A stretch of DNA of 64,000 nt, taken from positions 15,947,701 through 16,011,700 of the forward strand of contig NC_092662.1 of NCBI RefSeq assembly GCF_032118995.1, given 5' to 3'. Below, piece after piece: positions 47,159 to 56,839 of the stretch. The notes under the pieces were generated by a model, which did not search any database, was not told where the DNA came from, and worked only from the letters and a program-made list of their open reading frames with translations. The stretch's first letter is position 1. Each line of letters begins with the position of its first letter. The DNA comes from Asterias amurensis. Its lineage: Eukaryota; Echinodermata; Asteroidea; Forcipulatida; Asteriidae. Both the position numbers and the translations under genes were made by a program.

Positions 47159-47545
47159 TATGTCATCGTTTAATAAATACCTAAACAATAATTTTAATAA
47201 TACAACAACAAATTAAACACGCCAATATAGACGGATTTTGATATTGTTGTGTGTGATTCGCGGAAACAGTGTTTTGAGTCAACAAGACTTGCCATAATAA
47301 TCTTGACAAACGATTAAAAAGGAAGATTGCTCTCTATCAACAGCAGTAGGCGTGTGGGTCAAGATCACTGGTTAAGGGGAAGTGGGTTCCAGGGTGAATG
47401 TTTATAATGACAACTACTGTACTTTATTGAGGCCTACAGCTGACAAAAGTGAGTAGAATTCAGAGATTTAGGTTAACGGGAATTTCTTGTTGTGCAAAAT
47501 TGAAAAAATCAAGAGGCAAGTCGAGCGTTTATCAAATTTTTGCTA

Positions 47546-47910
47546 TAGCCTTGTACCTTTTTTCGGCAAAATTTGACAAGCTTTGCCTTGCAAGCTTGTG
47601 AACTTGTCAAATTTTGCTTGAAAAATTATATAAGGCTATTTATATAGCCTTGTGAACTTGTCAAAATTTGCTTGAACAAGTCTATGGGGCTATTGGCTTG
47701 TGAACTTGTGAACCTTTGCTTGAAAAAGTGTACACTTGTGAACTTTTCTAATTTTTCCGAAAAAGTCACAAGGCCTTGTGAACTTTTCAAATGTTGCCGA
47801 AAAAGTGTAGAAGGCTCTTACAGCTTTGTGAACTTGTCAAATTTTGCCGAAAAAGTGTACAAGGCGTTGCCAAAATAGTGTACAAGGCTCTAGCCTTGTG
47901 AACTTAGCAA
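47546..47910. repeat. degenerate satellite outside the right arm
   Basis: Repeats of CTTGTGAACTTGTCAAATTT, TTGCTTGAAAAAG and GTGTACAAGGC at irregular spacing. This is the counterpart of the outer left segment. Confidence 0.75.
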
Positions 47911-48960
47911 CACTGCCAGATGCTGATGAAAACTTCAAGACCAAAACCCTTGTAAATGAAAAGTAAGTACAGACATTAAATAATCTTGGAGGCAACAACA
48001 AAGACTGAAAATCTCAAGTGAGTGGTTATTAATAGACATAGAAACTATGACATACTTGCAGTTGATAAACTTACAATTGATAAACTTACACTATTAGTAG
48101 AAACAGCTGCTCACTTTAAATAACTAATAGTACATTTTTTGTTTAAATTGGTACATAAAGAGTGACACATGATTTATACTAGAATCTCATTTGTGGTTTC
48201 ACATTCTCAAGAAGAAAATGACAGTTCTATATTATTTTCTTTGATTTTTTTAAACTATGCATTGGTGCAGACAGAATGATAGATACATAACAAGCGTAAG
48301 TTTAGTACAAACATATCATATAAATTGGTATGAAAAGTGTTAATGCATGATTTAAAAATGAACTTGATATCTGATTTTACACTCTCAAGAAGAAAAAAAA
48401 TAATTCTATATTGCTAGTTGTTTTTTTTTACTTGTAAACTTGGTTAAACTCATTTGTGTGTCCATTTTATAAACATCAATTTGATAACCACACATACTAT
48501 GTAGCAGTTATTTAAATGTATCGATTAATAATTTATAAAACAAAAGTAACCATCTAGCACATTTTAGATCAATCTAGCATTGAAATATACAGCACAAATA
48601 GAAAAAAAAGTACAAATAGGCCTGTAGATGTTTTCAAAATAACTCGGGGAAAATACTAAATAATTATACAAATCAATGTAAGAATCAAACATTTGGTACA
48701 CAAATGGCTAGTGATGTTCCTTTAAAGGAAGTTTGTAAAAAAGAAAATTATACCTAACTTTCGCACCAATCTTAACAAGAATTTTCATGCAACAGTAAAG
48801 CACCTTTTGAAAACATACAATTTCAATGAAAATGTGACATACATACATTCTTGTTGCACTGAAACAACGATGCTGTGACTTCAGAAAGGGTCTACATCAT
48901 CAGGTCATTCAGGTCAGAATTCAGGTCAGATTTTAGTAGCACTATGTGTATATCTCTTTT
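47911..48960. other. AT-rich, no gene seen
   Basis: Contains only the diverged duplication at 48135-48420. Confidence 0.5.
48135..48420 (+). repeat. diverged tandem duplication of about 175 bp
   Basis: AAATTGGTACATAAAGAGTG, CACATTCTCAAGAAGAAAAT and TTCTATATTATT (48145-48240) recur as AAATTGGTATGAAAAGTG, CACTCTCAAGAAGAAAAA and TTCTATATTGCT (48322-48414). Confidence 0.6.
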
Positions 48961-48964
48961 AAGT

Positions 48965-49140
48965 ATAGACCTTTATTATGCTGTCTCCATCTTGGTCCTG
49001 TTCCTTGTATCGAACAACAATAGTGACTGCAAATAATTATTTTGCAAATAGGAACCAGACTATATTGTTCTTCCAGCCTCAGTTTGGTTACATAGATCTC
49101 AATGGGAAAAATTTAAGATGGCTGCAACATGCTTAAGGTA
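48965..49140. repeat. GGAACCAGACTAT repeat, second full copy
   Basis: TAGACCTTTATTATGCTGTC, GGAACCAGACTATATTG, CTCAGTTTGGTTACATAG and TTAAGATGGCTGC match 1208-1385 in order. Confidence 0.65.
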
Positions 49141-49198
49141 TATAGTGTTGGTTTTGAGAATAACTATTGGTTGACAACTCACATCCACCACTACTTAA

Positions 49199-49561
49199 AG
49201 ACAGTGGACACTATTGGTAATTGTCGAAGACCAGTCTTCACAAATGGTGTATCTCAACATGCGTAAAATAACAAACCTGTGAAAATTTGAGCTCAATCAA
49301 TCGGTCATCCAAGTTGCACGAAGAAAAAAACACCCTTGTCACACGAAGTTGTGTGCTTTCAGATGCTTGATTTCAAGACCTCAAATTCTAAATCTGAGGT
49401 CTCGAAATCAAATTCGTGGAAAATTACTTCTTTCTGGAAAACTACCTTACTTCAGAGGGAGCCGTTTCTCAGAATGTTTTATACTATCGACCTCTCCCCA
49501 TTACTCGTTACCAAGTAAGGTTTTATGCTAATAATTATTTTGAGTTAATACCAATATTAAA
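49199..49561 (+). mobile_element. family A MITE, right end lost
   Basis: TTAA 49195-49198, then AGACAGTGGACACTATTGG. It ends abruptly at AATACCAATATTAAATGG without the GTCCACTGCCT terminus. Confidence 0.85.
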
Positions 49562-49657
49562 TGGTGCAAACGTGGTGCTACTGCCAACCTCACCTGATTG
49601 CACTCCACCCATGCAAAGCTGCTAATCCTACTTCATGTACTTTCAAATTTGGTTCTA

Positions 49658-49842
49658 CTTGGAGCAAGTTCAGGTGCGACTCGACTCAACTAGACCTGAC
49701 CACATTAACCAGAAACCAAAGAGCACAGGGAGATTGACTATATCGAACCATGCACATGGACCGTCAAGATCTACATCACAGTTTCTGGTCCCGATATTCG
49801 GTCTCTGGTCAAGTCTAGTCGCTAACCCGAACTTGCTCCAAG
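49658..49842. mobile_element. 185 bp MITE with CTTGGAGCAAG ends and TA duplication
   Basis: CTTGGAGCAAGTTCAGGT at the left pairs with AACCCGAACTTGCTCCAAG at the right; TA flanks both sides, as for Tc1/mariner-type insertions. Confidence 0.82.
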
Positions 49843-50120
49843 TATGATAGCAAGAATCTATAAATTCAACACATGGGCCCTTTCTCAAAGCTCGACTTGG
49901 GCTCCGTCTCTAGCTTGCTACCACGTAATGCACACAAATTTTAATCGTGGCGCGTATGAACCTGGCCTTCAGCTGTCTACATTTTTTGAGCAGCGTGTAT
50001 TTTGCACGCAGTGGTACGAACATCAGCAGACAGCCTGGAGCACAGGCCAAGGTTTGAGAGAGGCCCCAGGGACACTAGAAAATGATAGTACAAATTGTTA
50101 TAAAGGTTTTATAAATCTAG

Positions 50121-50984
50121 TCACATGTCCTTGACATTTTCAAGTAAAGTCGAATCACGCTTCCTAAAATGGAGGCCATCACTCGGAAGCGGAGAACTGA
50201 TTGCAGGAAATATCCACACCAGGTACCAGCGGGTACCAAGAGCCTCTCGAAGGTTGTCCACAACACCGAGGTCGTAGGACCGGTCTCGGATTCGTCGAAG
50301 TTCATGCGTAGTTTGCCCTCTTAATGTGATACGTAAATGGAATATGAAGAGGATTGTAAATGCAATGGATGCTAGAACACAAGTGCCGCTCTGGAATGCG
50401 ATGAAAAACGACGTCGACTCCGTTAAGCCGAGCAGCCAACCGAAGATCGGAGTGAACGACGCTATCAACGTCTTAAAGTTAAGGTTTGTTGCGACACTCT
50501 CCAATGCCAAGTCCATGTTCAGATAATTCGCGTAAAGGGCCCCGAAGCTGATATACATGACGCTCATCAAATAGTAGCGTTGATTGGCGTGGCCGACGCA
50601 GTTGCCGATAAACAGGCAGTGGTGGTCCCGTTTCAGGATGCACGCATTGCACTGGTAGCAGTGGAAAGAACGCGGCGGGGAGTTCTTCATGCAGATGGGG
50701 CAGTAGCTCCACGATGGTTTTAAGACAGAAGGCAGTATCGAGATCCCTGACGATAGGTCGGTGGCCATTGACATAAACATGTTACCGAGTGTATTGACGA
50801 ATAGAAACAGGCCGAATGCGACACTTAGCCAGTAAGACGTGGTGGCTTCTGGGTAGAGACGAGGCAGGATTACCAACAGTTCAAAGAAGCCCTCTACGAA
50901 CAGCTCACAGACGGCAAAGCTAACCGATAAACGGTCGCCTAAGTTACTTGGGAAGATCCGCTTCTTACGAAGTGATGGCTTCAT
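50121..50984 (-). CDS. ZDHHC24: DHHC palmitoyltransferase, ZDHHC24-like, coding region in one exon
   Basis: A 287-residue protein with the DHHC protein S-acyltransferase layout. Two N-terminal membrane segments (about 20-40 and 51-74) precede the cysteine-rich domain (95-138, with CPIC, HC and CNAC zinc ligands and DHHCLFIGNCVGHANQRYY). The catalytic Cys is residue 123 within D-H-H-C. Two more membrane segments follow (about 139-156 and 193-216), then a TTHE motif (225-228, the family's TTxE) and a conserved tail ALGTRWYLVWIFPAISSPL. That tail, together with SYDLG before it, is what I recognise from ZDHHC24. The enzyme transfers palmitate to cytosolic Cys of target proteins at Golgi/ER membranes. 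On the minus strand a good acceptor (TTTTTCAG, exon starting near 51024) lies about 40 bases upstream of the ATG, so a 5' UTR intron is likely. No frameshift or stop is seen; length is normal for the subfamily. Confidence 0.9.
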   Translation of the reverse strand: MKPSLRKKRIFPSNLGDRLSVSFAVCELFVEGFFELLVILPRLYPEATTSYWLSVAFGLFLFVNTLGNMFMSMATDLSSGISILPSVLKPSWSYCPICMKNSPPRSFHCYQCNACILKRDHHCLFIGNCVGHANQRYYLMSVMYISFGALYANYLNMDLALESVATNLNFKTLIASFTPIFGWLLGLTESTSFFIAFQSGTCVLASIAFTILFIFHLRITLRGQTTHELRRIRDRSYDLGVVDNLREALGTRWYLVWIFPAISSPLPSDGLHFRKRDSTLLENVKDM

Positions 50985-52030
50985 TTTGAGTCCAGACAGG
51001 GAGCAGATTTTGGGAACGCAGTATCTGAAAAATTGAAGATGAACATTAGAATTGACATCATGTAGATTATGAATCTTTGTTTACAAGAAAATATATGATA
51101 TGCCCCCCATCGATTAGACATTCATAAAAGTCTGTCAACAAAATATGAATCTCCAAAGATCGCCTGCATGCCACGCTTTGAATGTTGTTTATGAATGCTG
51201 TCCTCAACGCAGCCAGAGGTGGTTTTCTCAACAAGTAGGCTCCACTGTATTTAACTGAAACTTTCACAGATGACTTATGTATAGGCGTAATTGTTGACAG
51301 AAAACAGATAATGACCCACTTCAAGGCCAAGTCTGGTAACAAAAAATGTACGCCAGTGTTTCAAACTGCTCAATACAACTTACATTCCTTCTGTTTGTTT
51401 TCCGTCTGAAACAATTGAAGAAAGCCTTTCGTCTCACTCTTCAGTTTTTAAAACACCTCTTCTTTTCCTTTGAGTTCACTCTCTATGAAAAATAAAAATA
51501 CAACTGTTACAAACAAGTTCCAAAATCAGTTTTGAAAGCGTTTCACCTAAACAAAAACAGTAGTGTCAGATGGACAGTATGCAAAATAGTCGCCTTTTTC
51601 TCGTTCGTACTTGGGCTTTCATGCCAAATCAGAAACGTGAAGTCCGATTTGAGACCAATTAAAATGAGAAACATACGTGCTTCACACCTGCCCCAGGTTT
51701 ACCACTCCATAATCAATCAAGACCGTACAGGCAACATACAAAAACTAATGATCACTAACGCCACAGGAAGGGGGTAGTCTTCACGAAAGTCCCACACAAA
51801 AACACGGTAGAACAAATGACACCATAGCCGATCTGAAATGTGCTGAAATAGCAATGAAGGTGAAGAATGTTACCCTGGGATTTGATGCAACAATGCAGGA
51901 AGATGTTCACGTCAATGCCATACACATAAATACAGAAGCTGAATGCAAACTTGTTGATGTTGATGCCAAACACAGCAGCTAGAAGGGCATCGAAGCAAAT
52001 GAGGGGGGAAACCTGGATTCCATGCATCCG
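50985..52030. other. upstream of ZDHHC24-like gene; no further exon supported
   Basis: Likely holds the 5' UTR intron and promoter of the minus-strand gene. No repeat family recognised and no second coding exon can be defended. Confidence 0.4.
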
Positions 52031-52143
52031 TTAGGCTTATCACCTAAGATAAAGGCCGCTTCGAGGCGACAGTCCAAGGGGTGCAAGATTCTACCATGAC
52101 CTATGACATCACATCTCCACCTCAGCTTAAAACGGATGCACAC

Positions 52144-52440
52144 ATTGGGGGTGTCAGACGCGGTCTCGTCATCCGTCATGACAGCTGCTTTAGCTACAGC
52201 AAGATGTCACTGAAGAAAATCCTAAAACTCACCTACTACTGGGCGGCATGAGGGTTAACCTCTGCGGCAATCAAAGAAACATCAGTTCACGAAGGTGAAC
52301 AAACCAGTAGTAAAACTGTCGTCGTCTGGTTTACTTTTTGCAGCGAAGTTTGTCTTTGTGTCCTCGAGAAAAGGTGCAGCAAGGGGATTTGTGGGCCGAG
52401 CATGACCATCGAAAATGACAAGTTAAATTGTTCTTGTGGG
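52144..52440 (+). pseudogene. Merlin/ISXO2-type transposase fragment A (middle region)
   Basis: Translates to SKMSLKKILKLTYYWAA (ATG at 52204), then an in-frame TGA replaces the Arg codon of the other copies and the homology decays after a CLCVLEK-type segment. MSLKK..KL.YYW followed by a DW/FCREVC region is the segment ahead of the first catalytic Asp in DDE transposases of the IS1595/Merlin group. Non-functional. Confidence 0.6.
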
Positions 52441-52450
52441 CTATATAAGG
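52441..52450 (+). promoter_or_regulatory. TATA box before the transposase N-terminal exon
   Basis: CTATATAAGG lies about 50 bases ahead of the ATG at 52500, a spacing that fits a core promoter for that short frame. Confidence 0.45.
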
Positions 52451-52499
52451 AAGCTCTTGAAGTCTTGAAGTCATCTTGTCATGCTTTCTGAGTTGAACC

Positions 52500-52655
52500 A
52501 TGGCTACCTTTTGGAACGCGGAGAGATTGTTTGAGACTTTAGCCACGAAGGATGCTGCAATTACATTCTGCAAAGAACATGGACTGATTGCCGACGCCCC
52601 CCAATTGTCGGTACTGCCGTCACCAATTAACATGGTCCGTGAAAATCAGAGCTAG
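52500..52655 (+). pseudogene. Merlin/ISXO2-type transposase N-terminal segment
   Basis: A 51-codon frame starting in a good context (ACCATGG). TLATKDAAITFCKEHGLI matches the N-terminal helix typical of Merlin/ISXO2-like transposases (short element ahead of the zinc-finger part). The frame stops at a TAG just where the zinc finger should follow. It lies downstream of a middle-domain piece (52204), so the pieces are out of order and must come from different copies. Confidence 0.55.
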
Positions 52656-53040
52656 AAATTAATGAAGCACTCAAGGGAAAAACCAAAGGTCAAAGGAGAG
52701 CAAATGGTAGCACTAGCATTATTGACTCAAATTATAATTAGGAAAAAATCTGTGCATCAAAAAAATTCCAGGGATTTGTTTGTTAATTTGTTTTTCACGA
52801 TCCAAATTTTGTAAAGTTTCCATTTGTTTATAGTACACTCACCAATCATTCACCTAGTCCTCTTTTCTTTCATACATTTCCCTCACAAAGATCTAAATCG
52901 GATATCACAAAGTGTTTACTACACCCACCGACGTGCTGCATGCACAGGACACAGAATGTCAGCAGTGATCCGCCATTTTAAGCACCGGTACCTTTGCTGC
53001 AATGGTCATTAGTAGCCCCTAGAGGGCAGTAGAATAAATT

Positions 53041-53064
53041 GGAAAAAAAAAAAAAAAAAAAAAA
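53041..53064 (+). repeat. A homopolymer
   Basis: A run of about 24 A; no retroelement body was recognised directly upstream. Confidence 0.85.
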
Positions 53065-53649
53065 TTAAATAATAAACCAACTGAGGGCGCTAGACTACCA
53101 TTCTGTTCAGTTCTTAGCAAAATGACAAAAACACAAAGTATGTACTTTTTACTCCTACTAGTTGGAAATAAAATGCTCCATTTCAAATACAGCATTGATA
53201 TGTTAAAAAAAAAGCTGAGAAATAAAAATGATTTTTTTTTCTGATGATTGTGAAGTTTGGGACAGGCAGCTTTGCACTCACAAAAAAGGACTCTGTAGGG
53301 CCTGTTTGTATTGTAACAGTAGTATTGACCATGTTAAAATGTGTAAAAGGACAAGGTATATTATAGTAAGTGAATTAAGAGTTAAATGAAGGAGGTTTCC
53401 CAACAACCAACACTGGATGTCATTTGTTTGACGCAGCGGTTCTATATTTTACACAAAAAAGTTGGCTTCAAAAAGCGAGGAACATGGCTTGCCATCTGCA
53501 TCACTGCTTCATCTCCACTTCATCAACTTATACAGGACAACGAACTCACTCCATTCATCATCGAGTGCGCCATATCGTCTGGTCGCTTCAAAACAACTTT
53601 CCCAAGACCAACTAGGTGTCCTACTCTCCCCTGAAATCTACAATGTCCT

Positions 53650-53820
53650 GATTTGACTTTGTAAAGATGGGGGATCATTTCCAAGTAGCATCGATGAAGA
53701 TGATAATAACAACTAATGAGAAAACTGCTAAACATTTACTTAAGATGGGGGATCATTTTCAAGTAGCATTGATGATGATGATAACTCACTAATGAGAAAA
53801 CACATTTACTTAATTCAAAG
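53650..53820 (+). repeat. tandem duplication of about 90 bp
   Basis: GATGGGGGATCATTTCCAAG ... CTAATGAGAAAACTGC is repeated as GATGGGGGATCATTTTCAAG ... CTAATGAGAAAACACA. The unit then leads into the block boundary of the 54-56 kb mosaic. Confidence 0.8.
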
Positions 53821-53884
53821 GGCTTATTTAGATTTTAAAAAAAATTAGAAGTAATTAAATATTTTTATAAAATTAACCTTCCAT

Positions 53885-54267
53885 CAATTCAAAGGGCACT
53901 GAGTAGGGCGGTCATAATCTCTTTTGCAAGATACGAGCGACGCCTCATGGCAGCTCAGACAGAGCAGAAAGCAGAAGATCTGCAGTGGATAGAGAGGCCG
54001 CCCCTCTCTGGTTACTATAGGGCAGAGCATCATAGCAAGATGTCACTGAAGAAAATCATCAAGCTCAACTACTACTGGGCGGCACGAGTGACAACCTCTG
54101 CAGCAATCAGAGAAACATCAGTTCACAAAGGTGAACAAACCAGTAGTAAATCCGTCAAGGACTGGTTTACTTTTTGCCGTGAAGTTTGTCTTTGTGTCAT
54201 CAAAATCGGTGGGCTGGGCATGACCGTCGAAATTGTTGATCCAAATGTGGTCACCAGAATGGCATAG
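53885..54267 (+). pseudogene. mosaic unit B: repeated C-terminal-type exon joined to transposase fragment
   Basis: Begins with GGGCACTGAGTAGGGCGGTC, then a stretch related to the exon at 55619. At 54035 it switches to transposase sequence (ATG 54041): KLNYYWAARVTTSAAIRE, DWFTFCREVCLCVIK, then IGGLGMTVEIV. The catalytic Asp motif (IDESK in unit E) is broken here (IVDPN). The two parts are in different frames. Confidence 0.6.
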
Positions 54268-54440
54268 GTAGTGTTTATGCGATTGGGGACAGCCGGAGAC
54301 GAAGTAATCTCGACCATCTGTGCCTTGTATCTGGTTGCTATCAGGTCTTTTTGGCCCACCAATCCCCTTGCTGCACCTTCTTTTTTTGATGACACAAAGA
54401 CAAACATCACGGCAAAAATAAAATAAAAAATCTTCAATTG
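54262..54440 (-). pseudogene. mosaic unit C: inverted transposase/exon chimera
   Basis: Read on the minus strand, transposase sequence (FAVMFVFVSSKKEGAARG, a shifted frame) runs straight into QKDLIATRYKAQMVEITSS and AVPNRINTTYAILV, the end of the exon at 55619. This is the right-hand junction between the two sequence types, missing in units D and E. Confidence 0.6.
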
Positions 54441-55010
54441 TCAAGGGCACCGAGTAGGGCATTTATTGGACCATTTGTGAGGCAGGAGAGACGCCTCACC
54501 TCTGATCGTACAGAGGAACGGCAGAGAACAGGAGGTCGTCTGTGGAGAAAGGGCTGGCTGTCCACGCCCTCCCCTCCCTGGTTGCTATTGGGCAGAGCAT
54601 CATAGCAAGATGTCACTGAAGAAAATCATCAAGCTCAACTACTACCGGGCGGCACGAGTGACAACCTCTGCGGCAATCAGAGAAACATCACTTCAAGAAG
54701 GTGAACAAACTTTTAGTAAATCTGTCAAGGACTGGTTTACTTTTTGCCGTGAAGTTTGTCTTTGTGTCATCAAAAAAAGGAGGTGCAGCAAGGGGATCAG
54801 TGTGCTGGGCAGGACCGTCGAAATTAACGAGTCCAAATGTGGTCAGTGTGTCATTCATTTAGTCCTCTTTTCTTTCATACATTTCCCTCACAAAGATCTT
54901 AATTGGCATAGATTTCAACTAACTACTGAGAAAACTGCTAGACATTTACTTAATTCAAAGGCCTTATTTAGATTTTAAAAAAGTAAAGAAGTAATTAAAT
55001 ATTTTTATAA
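54441..55010 (+). pseudogene. mosaic unit D
   Basis: Exon-like part with VEKGLAVHALPSLVAIGQSI, then transposase sequence from ATG 54610: KLNYYRAARVTTSAAIRE, DWFTFCREVCLCVIKK, and RTVEINESKCG with Asp changed to Asn at the first catalytic position. After that comes a tail (CTCTTTTCTTTCATACATTT) shared with unit E and with 52860. Most of unit E is a copy of this one, 581 bp away. Confidence 0.65.
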
Positions 55011-55600
55011 AATTAACCTTCAATTAATCATAAGGCCACTGAGTCGGGCGGTAATTATCCCCTTCGCGAGGTATGAGCGACGCCTCATGGCAGCTCAGAT
55101 GGAGGGGGAATGCAGGAGAGCTGAAGTGGAGAAGGAAACCGTTCATGCCCTCCCCTCCCTGGTTGCTATTGGGCAGAGCATCATAGCGAGATGTCACTGA
55201 AGAAAATCCTCAAGCTCAACTACTACCGGGCGGCAAGAGTGACAACCTCTGCAGCAATCAGAGAAACATCAGTCCATGAAGGTAAATGTACTTGTAGAAA
55301 ATCTGTCAAGGATTGGTTACTTTTTGCCGTGAAGTCCGCTTTGTTTCATCAAAAAAAAGAAGGCGCAGCAAGGTGATCGGTGGGCTGGGCATGACCGTCG
55401 AAATTGACGAGTCAAAATGTGGTCATTGGGTCATTCATTTAGTCCTCTTTTCTTTCATAAATTTCCCTCACAAAGATCTTAATTGGCATAGATTTCAACT
55501 AACTACTGAGAAAACTGCTAGACATTTACTTAATTCAAAGGCCTTATTTAGATTTTAAAAAAGTTAAGAAGTAATTAAATATTTTTATAAAATTAAACCT
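55011..55600 (+). pseudogene. mosaic unit E, tandem copy of D
   Basis: Same order as D; transposase part from ATG 55191. It needs one frameshift near 55310-55340, after which IGGLGMTVEIDESKCG is intact, the best-preserved catalytic Asp block here. No second Asp/Glu block follows, so the catalytic domain is cut short. Confidence 0.65.
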
Positions 55601-55618
55601 TCAATTAATCATAAGGCC

Positions 55619-55886
55619 ACTGAGTCGGGCGGTAATTATCCCCTTCGCGAGGTATGACCGACGCCTCACGGCACCTCAGACGGAGGGGGAATGCAGGAGA
55701 GCTGAAGTGGAGAAGGAAGCCGTTCATGCCCTCCCCTCTCTGGTCGCTATCGGGCAGACCATCATAGCTCAAAAAGACCTGATAGCAACAAGATATAAGG
55801 AACAGATGGTCGAGATGACTTCCTCTCTGGCTGTCCCCAATCGCAAAAACACTACCTATGCCATTCTGGTGTCCCAACCGCATTAA
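55619..55886 (+). pseudogene. repeated C-terminal exon, uninterrupted copy (unit F)
   Basis: Open from about 55619 to TAA at 55884-55886, without ATG. Reads AVIIPFARYDRRLTAPQTE, then VEKEAVHALPSLVAIGQTII, AQKDLIATRYKEQMVEMTSS and TTYAILVSQPH. This copy has no transposase sequence between ATCATAGC and CAAAAAGACCTGATAGC, unlike units C and D. I do not recognise the family; a charged helix near the C-terminus, as in Myb/SANT-like (MSANTD-type) proteins, is possible given the Myb/SANT exons at 58.7 kb. Confidence 0.45.
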
Positions 55887-55904
55887 TTAATACAATTTTT
55901 GTTT

Positions 55905-56195
55905 CAATCATTAAGGGCACCAAGTAGGGCTATTTATCAGACAGGTTCTTAAGGCGGGAGAGACGCCTCACCCCTGACCAGACGGAGGCGAAGAACATGA
56001 GGTCGTTTGTGGAGAAAGAGGAATTCCACGCCCGCCCCTCTCTGGTCGTTATTTGGCAAAGCATCAAAAAGACGTGATAGCAACCAGATATATAAGGAAC
56101 AGATGGTCGAGATTACTTTGTCTCCGGCTGTCCCCGATCGCATAAACACCACCTATGCCATTCTGGTATTTATTGCCGAATCGGTAGAGTAAAGA
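55905..56195 (+). pseudogene. repeated C-terminal exon, diverged copy (unit G)
   Basis: RRLTPDQTEAKNMRSF, EFHARPSLVVIWQSI, then a frameshift by loss of several bases at GCATCAAAAAGACGTGATAG, then EQMVEITLSPAVPDRI and TTYAILV. Like unit F it lacks the transposase insert. Confidence 0.5.
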
Positions 56196-56459
56196 AACCT
56201 TCTCAGTTCATACATGTTAATTAGATTGATTTGTATTGAAACACCCAAACACACAGAAATTCCACCAGGTCAAAGAGATATACTCAATAGAGCTTCTTTG
56301 TTTGAGCACAGACAAAGCAATTGAACCACTTAGGTGCCAAAAAAGGTTGCATTGCGGGGGAAATATAACTCAGCACCAGACCCCTGACCCGGGACCTAGC
56401 TATATTCCTACATGCACATATACAACCTACATTAGTATATTTCTAAAAGAATCAGGTCT

Positions 56460-56575
56460 CGATTACACAGAGACCGCATTGCCCTTGTCTTGGCCTTGGT
56501 GCCCCTCAAAAGTTTCAAAGTTCTAATTGCAAAATGAAAAGGCCCTGTCCGAGTTAAATTTCCAGGCCTAAGGAA
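56460..56575 (-). repeat. AGGCCTG-type repeat, inverted
   Basis: GCCCTTGTCTTGGCCTTGGT and AAATTTCCAGGCCT read as the complement of the inner copy at 33788-33944. Confidence 0.6.
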
Positions 56576-56839
56576 ACCGAATAATGGGAGATTAGTTAGA
56601 GTTAAGTTTTTGACTAAGAAAATATGCTCTCCTGGCTGGGAATCCCAACTGTTTAATACTTAAAGTAAGTTTAGAGCAATAGAGCAAGAAGTTAATTCTT
56701 TGCCCAAATAAATGTTACTATTATGGAACTAAAAGTTGTCCGGCTTGTCACATGTCAGGGCCCATACAGTTTATAAGCTAGTCCTTCAGCGCATAGCAAG
56801 CGGCGACCAATGAGTTTGTCTTTTCACTGGTTCACACTG

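Larger units (their letters stand above)
46551..47545 (-). repeat. right inverted-repeat arm of the foldback element
   Basis: Reverse complement of the left arm (36246-37229). Its inner end ACAAGGTCATAGTCTATAAT mirrors the left inner end, and its outer end reads GGCAAGTCGAGCGTTTATC. Homology weakly continues outward into degenerate satellite on both sides, with FCGGCAAAAT-type blocks (CTTTTTTCGGCAAAAT) still recognisable. Confidence 0.88.
35785..47910. mobile_element. 12 kb foldback-type element with a satellite core
   Basis: A nested symmetric structure. Degenerate satellite (about 35785-36245) is followed by a unique arm (36246-37229), about 9.3 kb of 46 bp satellite (37230-46550), the inverted arm (46551-47545) and degenerate satellite again (47546-47910). 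The arms are reverse complements over nearly 1 kb with scattered mismatches and short indels. Foldback elements with tandem-repeat outer domains and unique inner arms are known from sea urchin (TU elements) and Drosophila (FB/Galileo); membership here is inferred from architecture only. I could not find target-site duplications or a transposase, and the outer ends are too degenerate to place to the base. Confidence 0.6.

Noticed and set aside
54118..54462. Minus-strand frames of 104-114 codons in the mosaic
   Set aside because: They are chimeras across an inverted junction, mixing antisense of one unit with sense of another; treated as pseudogene unit C instead.
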